This document shows positions 56,411-64,000 of a stretch of 64,000 bases of DNA, one piece after another; position 1 is the first letter of the stretch, and each line of letters starts with the position of its first letter. The notes under the pieces are model-generated. The model worked only from the letters and a program-made list of their open reading frames with translations, was not told the DNA's origin and ran no database searches. The position numbers and the translations under genes are program-made. The stretch covers positions 17,841,368 through 17,905,367 of the forward strand of contig ML664183.1 in assembly GCA_007570785.1 (NCBI GenBank). The letters run 5' to 3'. Source of the DNA: Antilocapra americana. Taxonomy: Eukaryota; Chordata; Mammalia; Artiodactyla; Antilocapridae.

Positions 56411-56850
56411 AGTCCTTTTAAAACCTTTTAAAACCTTCAATGATTTTCAATAGCTTATGAAATAAGCACCATATTCCTGAGGCTGGTGTTCTGAGATCTC
56501 TGCCAAACCACTCAGATTGTTTGCTCTTCTCCAAACTTACCTCACTTGACTCCTCTGCCCCCTCATCAGACAAGGCCCTGTACTCTAAGGTTCTTCACTC
56601 TCTGGTTTCCATCTATTCCTGGCTTTTCATGTTGAAATTATATTAGTTCTTTGATTCTCAGCTCCAAGTCAACTTAATTGAGGAACCTTACCTAATTCTC
56701 TACACTGAACATCATTGCTTCCATCTTTGCAACCTCTGTGATCCTTTCTTTGCAGTTATGTTTTAGAATGCTTGGCACTTTCATACCATATGTTATTGTA
56801 ATTTATATAACTTGAATTTCACTAGTTCTTTCTCCTGGACTCTTGTAGTA
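56411..56850 (-). mobile_element. L2-like LINE fragment (minus)
   Basis: 'ttcaatgattttcaatagct', 'ctcttctccaaacttacctc' and 'gaggaaccttacctaattct' follow reversed L2 3' sequence. Old and diverged. Confidence 0.58.
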
Positions 56851-56958
56851 GCTGACCTCTTCCAAGTATGTCCAGGAGTTCTTGGAAGTCATCATTAGGA
56901 ACTCACAGATATCTGGTCTGTTACCATGTAGCTTTGGCAGTTGTAGTGCGCCTACTCA

Positions 56959-57172
56959 GGCTTCCCAGGTGGCCCTAGTGGTAAAGAATCCACCTACCAA
57001 TGCAGGAGACGCAAGAGGTGCATGTTCATCCCTGGATCGGGAAGAACCACTCTAGGAGGGCATGACAACCCACTCCAGTATTCTTGCCTGGAGAACTCCA
57101 TGGACAGAGGAGCCTTGCAGGCTACAGTCCACGGGGCTGCAGAGTTGGACACAACTGAGCACACACACAGTG
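56959..57172 (+). mobile_element. Bov-tA SINE (plus)
   Basis: Head 'aggcttcccaggtggcccta', variant tRNA-like part 'gacgcaagaggtgcatgttc', and body to 'ttggacacaactgagcacac'. Confidence 0.94.
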
Positions 57173-57655
57173 CTCTTACTCTGCTTCAGTCCTACCTAGG
57201 TGGGTATTGTGGGGTCCAACACTGCCATTTCCTTCACTCCTCCACCTGTCAAGAGAAACTAGGTGATATAGTCCCTGCTTCCCCTTCCCATTCCCCGCAT
57301 GGTGGCCTTCCAAACTCTTCCTTTGCCACTGCCAAAACATGGTGGGATTGTAAAACAGAGGAGGAAGCCTCTCTAGTTTCAGTTATCCTTGAGCCTTCAG
57401 CACCTCTGAAGTTTTAACTCTTGTTTTCCTTATAGCTTTCCCAACTTCATCATTACAGGACTCAGTCCAAAGTTCTTAAAGGCTGAGCCAAGAGACAAAT
57501 TGATCCAGCAAATACCATGTTGCACTCCACACTGCCCTTCCTTTTGACAGCTGAGACTTTGTTACTGATTAAGCCACTGTGGGCCTGCTACATCTCTCTT
57601 TAGAATGTGCCATTGTCCAACAAGACCTTGAAGGACATTTAAAGAAAAAGGGAAC
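57173..57655. other. Unannotated unique sequence
   Basis: No gene recognised. The 57022-57417 frame merely runs out of the SINE. Confidence 0.4.
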
Positions 57656-57835
57656 CTGAAGTGGGAGGGGCAAGATAGGGGTATAGGATTAAGAGATATA
57701 AAAGTCTATATATTTTTAAAGGGGTAAGCAACAAGGATATATTGTACAGCACAGGGAAATATAGCCACTGTTTTGTAATAATATTAAATAGAATGCCACC
57801 TATATAAAAAAAATCACTGAAAGAGAGAGAGAAAA
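57656..57835 (+). mobile_element. L1 3'UTR fragment (plus)
   Basis: 'aagcaacaaggatatattgt', 'acagcacagggaaatatagc' and 'cactgttttgtaataatatt' are typical of the sense 3'UTR of an artiodactyl L1. Confidence 0.8.
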
Positions 57836-57890
57836 ATACTTTCTTTACCACATCAGTTTGCTAAACTTTTCCAGACATGGGGCTTCCCTG

Positions 57891-59421
57891 ATAGCTCAAC
57901 CATAAACAGGATAATGCTACATTGTACCAAAAAAGATACCCCACATCCAAAGGCAAAGGAAAACCCCCAGCAAGATGAGGAGTGAAATCGCATTTAGGAT
58001 CAAACCCCATACCTGCCAGAGATGCTTGAAGGACTCAAGCAAAACCTTGTGTGCACCAGGAGACCCCACAAAGACTGAGCCAGACCTGCCTTTGAGTGTT
58101 TGAGCGTCTCCTGAAGAGGTACAGGTCAGCAGTGGCTCTGGGTGCAGCAGACCTGGGTATGGCATAAGCCCTCTTGGAGGACGTCACCATTAACTCCCGC
58201 ATAGAGCTGCCAGAACTTACACAGGACTGGGGAAACAAACTCTTGGGGAGCACAAACAAAACCTTGTGTGCAACAGGACCCAGGAGAAAGGAGCAGTGAC
58301 CCCACAAGAGGCTGACCCAGACGTGCCCATGAGTGTCCAGGAGTCTCCAGCAGAGGCGTGGGTCAGCGGTGGCCTGCTGCAGTCTGGGGACACTGAGTGC
58401 AGCAGTGCGTGCATGGGACGTTTTGAAGGAGGTCGCCATTATCATCATCACCTCCACCATAGTTTGGCCTCAGGTCAAACAATAGAAAGGGAACACAGTC
58501 CATCAACAGAAAATTGGACTATTTACTGATTATGGGTCCGTCTATCAGAACAAGACTCAGGTTACCCCTTAGTCAATCTCTCCCATCATGAGGCTTCCAT
58601 AAGCCTCTCATCCTTATCTATCAGAGGGGAGATAGAATGAAAACCACAGTCTAACCAAACTCATCACATGGGCCACAGCCTTGTCTAACTCAATAAAACT
58701 ATAAGCCATGCTATGTAGGATCACCAAAGATGGATGGGTCATGGTAGAGAGTTCTTAAAAGAAATGGTTCACTGGAAAAGGAAAGGGCAAACCACTTTAG
58801 TATTCTTGCATTGAGAACCCCATGAATAGAATGAAAAGGCAAAAAGATAGGACACTGAAAGATGAACTCTCCAGGTTGGTAGGTGTCTAATATGCTCCTG
58901 GAGATCAGTGGAGAAATAGCTTCAAAAATACTGAAGAAATGGAGACAGAGCAAAAACAACACCCAGCTGTGGATGTGACTGGTAATGGAAGCAAAGTACG
59001 ATGCTGCAAAGAACAATATTGCATATGAACCTGGAATGTTAGGCCTATGAATCAAGGTAAATTGGAAGTGGTCAGACAGGAGATGGCAAGAGTGAACGTT
59101 GACATTTTAGGAATCAGTGAACTAAAATGGACTGGAATGGGTGAATTAACCTCAGATGACCATTATATCTAGTACTGTGGGCCAGAGTCCCTTAGAAGAA
59201 ATGGAGTAGCCATCATAGTCAACAAAGCAGTCTGAAATGCAATACTTGGATGCAATCTCAAAAATGACAGAATGATCTCTGTTTGTTTCCAAGGCAAACC
59301 ATTCAATATCAGGGTCATCCAAGTCTATGCCCCAACCAGCATCGCCGAAGAAGCTGAAGCTGAAGGTAGGTTGTAGGGCTATGAAGACCTACAAGACCTT
59401 CTACAACTAACACCCAAATAA
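57891..59421 (+). mobile_element. BovB LINE 5' part (plus): 5'UTR and endonuclease region
   Basis: The 5'UTR runs from about 57891 to 58830, with a roughly 217-bp repeated block. It is followed by the start of the coding region (58840-59421), which corresponds to the APE-type endonuclease ('gacaggagatggcaagagtg', 'atgaccattatatctagtac', 'tccaagtctatgccccaacc'). It stops abruptly at 'aactaacacccaaata' with no tail, so the 3' two-thirds are missing. Several stops are present (for example TAG in the 59166-59175 stretch). About 20 bases resembling a Bov-tA head precede it. Confidence 0.9.
58041..58460 (+). repeat. Two diverged 217-bp blocks in BovB 5'UTR
   Basis: aaaaccttgtgtgca starts one block at 58041 and the next at 58258. 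Both continue with 'accccacaa...gactgag/gctgac ccagac', a 'gtgtctcctg/agtctccag' segment, 'gtcagc.gtggc' and a 'ggagg.cgtcacc / ggaggtcgccat' end. It looks like an old tandem duplication inherent to this BovB 5'UTR type. Confidence 0.8.
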
Positions 59422-59589
59422 GCCTGCTGTCAATTTATTAATTGAATTACTTAATGATATTGTCAATATTTTATTAGTAAGTAGGTAATTTTACCTTGGA
59501 ATGAAAATTTAGAATATGGAATGCATTCTTAATCATGAAATTTTTGAATTCTTATTTATGTTGCCTATAACGACTTTATCAGTTTAATA
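59422..59589. other. Unannotated AT-rich spacer
   Basis: Nothing recognised. Confidence 0.35.
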
Positions 59590-59798
59590 AACCACCGCAA
59601 AACTAAATGACTTAAAATTGTTATTTTATTTGTTCACTATTCTGTGAGTCAACAACTTGGGTTCAGCTCTGCTGGGTGCATCTCTGTTCCTGGTTATATT
59701 GGCTGGACTCACTCATATTTGCCATCAGCTGATGATCTCATTCATATGTCTGGCAGTTGGCCAGCTCTTGGCAGGGACAACTGGGTCATGTCCCACTT
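59590..59798 (+). mobile_element. Ancient repeat, left half (split by BovB)
   Basis: 'accaccgcaaaactaaatga', 'actattctgtgagtcaacaa', 'gggttcagctctgctgggtg' and 'atgtctggcagttggccagc' follow a common old mammalian interspersed repeat whose family I cannot name. It continues at 62925 after the BovB. Confidence 0.7.
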
Positions 59799-62700
59799 CA
59801 ATTCAGTTCAGTTCCATTCAGTTGCTCAGTCATGTCCGACTCTTGGTGACCCCATGGACTGCAGCGTGCCAGGCTTCCCTGTTCATCACCAACTTCTGGA
59901 GCTTACTCAAGCTCATGTCTCTCAAGTATGTGATGCCATCCAACCATCTCATCCTCTCTCATCTTCTCCCGCCTTCACTCTTCCCAGTATCAAGGTCTTT
60001 TCTAATGAGTCAGTTCTTCACATCAGGTGGCCAAAGTATTGGAGTTTCAGCATCAGCATCAGTCCTTCCAAGGAATATTCAGGACTAATTTCCTTTAGGA
60101 TTGACTGGTTAGAGCTCCTTGCAGTTCAAGGGACTCTAAAGAGTCTTCACCAACACCACAGTTAAAAAGCATCAATTCTTTGGTGCTCAACTTTCTTTAG
60201 AGTCCAACTCTCACATCCATACATGACTACTGGAAAAACCATGGCTTTGACTAGACAAACTTTTGTTGGCAAAGTAATGTCTCTGCTTCTTAGTATGCTG
60301 TCTAGGTTGGTCATAGCTTACTTCCAAAGAGCAAGTGTCTTTTAATTTCATGGCTGCAGTCACCATTTGCAGTGATTTTGGAGCCCCCCAAAATAAAGTC
60401 TGTCACTGTTTCCATTGTTTCCCCATCTATTTGCCATGAAGTGATGGGACCAGATGCCATGATCTTAGTTTTCTGAACGTTGAGTTTTAAGCCAACTTTT
60501 TCACTCTTCTCTTTCACTTTCATCAAGAGGCTCTTTAGTTCTTCACTTTCGGCCATAAGGGAGTTGTCATCTGCATATCTGAGGTTATTGATATTTCTCC
60601 TGGCAATCTTGAATGCAGCTTGCACTTCATCCAGCCTGGCATTTCACATGATGTACTCTGCATATATGTTAAATAAGCAGGGTGACAATATACAGCCTTG
60701 ATGTACTGCTTTCCCGATTTGGAACCAGGCTGTTGTTCCATGTCCAGTTCTAACTGTTGCTTCTTGACCTGCAACCAGATTTCTCAGGAGGCAAGTCAAG
60801 TGGTCTGGTATTCCCATCTCTTTAAGAATTTTCCATAGTTTGCTGTAATGCACACAGTCAAAGGCTTTGGCATAGTCAATAAAGTAGAAGTAGATATTTT
60901 TCTGTAATTCTCTTGTTATTTCAATGATCCAACGGTGGTTGGAAATTTGATCTCTGGTTCCTCTGCCTTTTCTAAATTAAGCTTGAGCATCTGGAAGTTC
61001 ACAGTTCATGTACTGTTGAAGCCTGGCATGGAGAATTTTGAGCATTACTTTGCTAGTGTGAGATGAGTGCAATTGTACAGTAGTTAGAACATTCTTTGAC
61101 ATTTCCTTTCTTTGGGATTGGAATGAAAAGTGACATTTTCCAGTCTTGTGGCCACTGCTGAGTTTTCCAAATTTGCTGGCATAGAGTGCAACACTGTAAC
61201 AGTATTATCTTTTAGGATTTGAAATAGCTCAACCGGAATTCCATCACCTCCAATGGCTTTGCTTGTAGTGATGCTTCCTAAGACCCACTTGACTTCACAT
61301 TCCAGGATGTCTGGCTCTAGGTGAATGATCACATCATCGTGATTATCTGGGCCATGAAGATCTTTTTTGGTACAGTTCTTCTATGTATTCTTGCCACCTC
61401 TTCTTAATATCTCCTGCTTCTGTTAGGTCCATACCATTTCTGTCCTTTATTGTGCCCATCTTTGCACGAAGTGTTCCCTTGGAATCTCTAATTTTCATGA
61501 AGAGACCTCTAGTCTTTCTCATTCTTTTGTTTTCCTCTGTTTCTTTGCATTGATCACCAAGGAAGGCTTTCTTATCTCTCCTTGCTATTCTTTGGAACTC
61601 TGTATTCCAATGGGTATATGATTCCTTTTCTCCTTTGCCTTTCGCTTCTCTTTTTCTGTTATTTATAAGGCCTCCTCAAACAACCATTTTGCCTTTTTAC
61701 ATTTGTTTTTCTTGGGGATGGTGCTGATCACTGCCTCTTGTACAGTGTCACGAACCTCCTTCCATAGTACTTCAGGTACTTTGTCTATCGGATCTAATCC
61801 CTTGAATCTACTTGTCACTTCCACTGTATAATTATAATGGATTTGATATAGGTCATACCTGCTTGGTCTGTTGGTTTTCCCTACTTTCTTCAATTTCATT
61901 CTAAAGTTTGCAATAAGGAGTTCGTGATCTGAGCCACAGTCAGCTCTCGCTCTTATTTTTGCTGACTGTATAGAGCTTCACCATCTTTGGCTGCAAAGAA
62001 TATAATCAATCTGATTTCAGTATTGACCATCTGGTGATGTCCATGTGTAGACTCTTTTTTGTGTTGTTGGAAGAGGGTGTTTAATATGACCAGTGCATTC
62101 TCTTGGCAAAACTCTTTTAGCCTTGGCATGCTTCGTTTTGTACTCCAAGGCCAAATTTGCCTGTTAACTCCTGATATCTCTTGGCTTCCTACTTTTGCAT
62201 TCCAGTCCCCTATAATGAAAAGGATATCTTTTGTGGGTGTTAGTTGTAGAAGGTCTTGTAGGTCTTCATAGACCTACAACCTACCTTCAACTTCAGGTTC
62301 TTTGGTGATACTGATTGGGGCATAGACTTGGATGACCCTGATAGTGAATGGTTTGCCTTGGAAACAAACAGAGATCATTCTGTCGTTTTTGAGATTGCAT
62401 CCAAGTATTGCATTTCGGACTGTTTTGTTGACTATGATGACTACTCCATTTCTTCTAAGGGACTCTTGCCCATGGTACTAGATAAAATGGTCATCTGAAG
62501 TATATTCACCCATTCCAGTCCATTTTAGTTCACTGATTCCTAAAATGTCGATGTTTACTCTTGCCATCTCCTGTTTGAGCACTTCCAATTTACCTGATTC
62601 ATGGACCTAACATTCCAGGTTCCTATGTAACGTTGTCCTTTACAGCATCAGACCTTACTTTCTTCACTAGTCACATTCACAACTGGCTGTTATCTTTGAT

Positions 62701-62924
62701 TAGGCCCTGTCTCTTCATTCTTTCTGGAGTTATTTCTCCACTGATCTCCAGGAGCATATTGGGCACCTACTGACCTGGGGAGTTCATCTTTCAGTGTCCT
62801 ATCTTTTTACCTTTTCATTCTGTTCATGAGGTTCTCAAGGACAGAGCACTTAAACGGTTTGCCATCCCTTCTCCAGTGGACCATATTTTGTCAGAATTCT
62901 CCAACATGACTCAGCTGTCTTGGT
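59799..62924 (-). mobile_element. BovB LINE (minus), nearly full length, 3.1 kb
   Basis: 3' end at 59799 ((GAACT)n-type tail, 'aattcagttcagttcc'), then the RT region, the linker (61380-61900) and the endonuclease region (about 61960-62650), with the 5' side ending at 62924 within the 5'UTR. The flanks tgtcccactt (59789-59798) and tgtctgactt (62925-62934) look like a 10-bp target-site duplication with two mismatches. Confidence 0.95.
60311..61899 (-). pseudogene. BovB ORF remnant with intact YADD
   Basis: The minus strand carries pieces of the BovB protein in several frames: 61663-61899 (linker between endonuclease and RT), 61084-61332 (start of RT, IPVELFQILKDN), 60644-60853 (EMGIPDHLTCLLRNL, GCILSPCLFNIYAEYIM) and 60311-60625 (catalytic YADD at 60566-60577, LMAES, GLKLNVQKTKIMASGPITSWQIDGET). 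Frameshifts and stops separate them, and Gln-to-stop type changes remove any long frame. The catalytic box itself is preserved, unlike the copies at 38.0 and 46.0 kb. Confidence 0.92.
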
Positions 62925-63178
62925 TGTCTGACTTATCATCCAACAGGTTAAACCAGGCTCATTCTCATCTGGTGGTCCCAGTGTTCCTCAGAGAAGCAAG
63001 GAAGGGCAAGTCCCAATTCATGAGTTCTTTTCAAGCCTCAGCTTGTATCACATTTGTTACTATCCCATCAGCCAAAGCAAGTCACGTGGTGAATCCCAGC
63101 ATCAGTGGGAGAGGGGATTTACAAAACCATGGATATGGGAAGGGTATTACTGGGGGGATTTTTACAAATAACCTATCT
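62925..63178 (+). mobile_element. Ancient repeat, right half (split by BovB)
   Basis: Continuation of 59590-59798: 'ttatcatccaacaggttaaa', 'agaagcaaggaagggcaagt', 'cagcttgtatcacatttgtt', 'aaagcaagtcacgtggtgaa'. The two halves are in order and in the same orientation. Confidence 0.7.
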
Positions 63179-63357
63179 TGAGGACACAGTCTCAAAATGA
63201 TAAGGTATAGTAGTAAAGCAACAAACTTATATTCACATAATTTTGAAAAGCCTTACTATAATTCAATGGTTCTACTTAGAAATCACATGGAGACATTAAA
63301 TATTATTATTTAAGTGAAATACATGCCTGAATATTGCTCTTAATAGTATCACAACTA
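63179..63357. other. Unannotated AT-rich sequence
   Basis: Nothing recognised. Confidence 0.35.
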
Positions 63358-63728
63358 CGCTTTTGAACTGTGGTGTTGGAGAAGACTCTTGAGAGTCCCT
63401 TGGACTGCAGGAAGATCCAACCAGTCCATCCTAAAGGAGATCAGTTCTGGGTGTTCATTGGAAGGACTGATGTTGAAGCTGAAACTCCAATACTTTGGCC
63501 ACCTCATGTGAAGAGTTGATTCATTGGAAAAGACCCTAATTCTGGGAAGGACTGGGGGCAGGAGGAGAAGGGGACAACAGAGGATGGGATGGCTGGATGG
63601 CATCACCAGATCGATGGACATGAGTTTGGGTAGACTCCGGGAGTTGGTGATAGACAAGGAGGCCTGGCGTACTGCGATTCATGGGGTCACAAAGAGTCGG
63701 ACACAACTGAGCGACTGAACTGAACTGA
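63358..63728 (+). mobile_element. BovB LINE 3' end (plus)
   Basis: Sense terminus from 'gcttttgaactgtggtgttg' to 'gagcgactgaactgaactga'. 5'-truncated to about 0.37 kb. A (GAACT)n-type tail is present. No long frame survives. Confidence 0.95.
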
Positions 63729-63888
63729 TCTTCAATCACCCATGATGAAGATACTACTATTATCGTTATTTTGCACATGAAATAAAATGAGACTTAGAGA
63801 AATTGTATGTCATGTTTGATGTCACCATCAATAAGAGAATAACACGTGGGCAACTCTTAAGGATACGCTGCTTTAATATATATAAGGC
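63729..63888. other. Unannotated sequence
   Basis: Nothing recognised. Confidence 0.35.
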
Positions 63889-63972
63889 CTTTTTTTTAAA
63901 AATTTTTCTTTATTGTGTTGGTTTTGCCATACATTGACATGAAACCGCCATGGGCTTACATATGCTTTAACA
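63889..63972 (-). mobile_element. L1 3' end (minus) near window edge
   Basis: T-run, then 'tttattgtgttggttttgcc' and 'catgaaaccgccatgggctt': the reversed extreme 3' end of the young L1 seen at 26.7 and 47.8 kb. The match ends or decays near 63972, close to the window edge. Confidence 0.88.
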
Positions 63973-64000
63973 TGGCCCTTCCACAGTGTTCAATGAGTAT

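Noticed and set aside
59644..60165. 173-codon plus-strand frame
   Set aside because: It crosses from an ancient repeat into a reversed BovB 3' end, so it cannot be a conserved gene.

Overview
The window is nuclear DNA from a ruminant, most likely a bovid (cattle, sheep or goat type). The evidence is the repeat content: many tRNA-headed Bov-tA SINEs, one BOV-A2 SINE, at least ten BovB (RTE-clade) LINE copies and young artiodactyl L1 copies. BovB together with Bov-tA/BOV-A2 is diagnostic of ruminants. I cannot choose among the bovid species by eye. The DNA is AT-rich and shows no convincing protein-coding exon, no structural RNA gene, no CpG-island promoter and no viral or bacterial gene. It reads as intergenic or deep intronic sequence. 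All long reading frames that make sense are decayed retrotransposon ORFs. Repeat identities come from recognising consensus sequences from memory, with no database search.

Layout. 0-13 kb: mostly unique DNA with a poly(A)-only insertion (634-697), an inverted L1 (1260-1852), a two-headed Bov-tA (4636-4940), further SINEs, MIR/L2 remnants and an old L1 3' end (7885-8400). 13-23 kb: old L1 fragments on the minus strand (13.2, 15.6, 16.1-17.2, 22.35 kb), SINEs, an unresolved ancient repeat (17.5-18.4 kb) and MIRs. 23.2-26.75 kb: an inverted BovB followed by a 3.1-kb 5'-truncated L1 whose ORF2 keeps the reverse transcriptase but has two frameshifts and a stop. 27-32.6 kb: BovB and L1M copies interrupted by SINEs. 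33-36.2 kb: an old LINE 3' end, then a minus-strand L1 ORF2 fragment split by a SINE and by a BovB carrying a 195-codon open frame. 36.9-38.8 kb: a 1.9-kb plus-strand BovB. 39-41.7 kb: a long L1M interrupted by a SINE and a tiny L1 tail. 42.5-43.0 kb: an MLT1-like solo LTR. 45.2-48.2 kb: a minus-strand BovB, then a plus-strand BovB with an L1 nested inside it, each with target-site duplications. 49-57 kb: SINEs, MIRs, an L1 end with an extreme G-rich tract and an L1M. 57.7-63.2 kb: a BovB 5' half (plus) facing a nearly full-length BovB (minus), the latter inserted into an older repeat. The window ends in a BovB 3' end and the start of a minus-strand L1 tail.

How it fits together. Nothing here is an operon or pathway. 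The relationships are insertional. L1 supplies the machinery that explains the poly(A)-tailed pieces and their TT|AAAA-like target sites. BovB copies end in short tandem repeats rather than poly(A), and the Bov-tA/BOV-A2 SINEs are known to share BovB 3' sequence and to depend on BovB. Nested insertions give a relative chronology: MIR/L2/L1M/MLT1 are oldest, then BovB and artiodactyl L1, then Bov-tA and the youngest L1 tails. I found no new biological system. The most instructive items are unusual products of target-primed reverse transcription.
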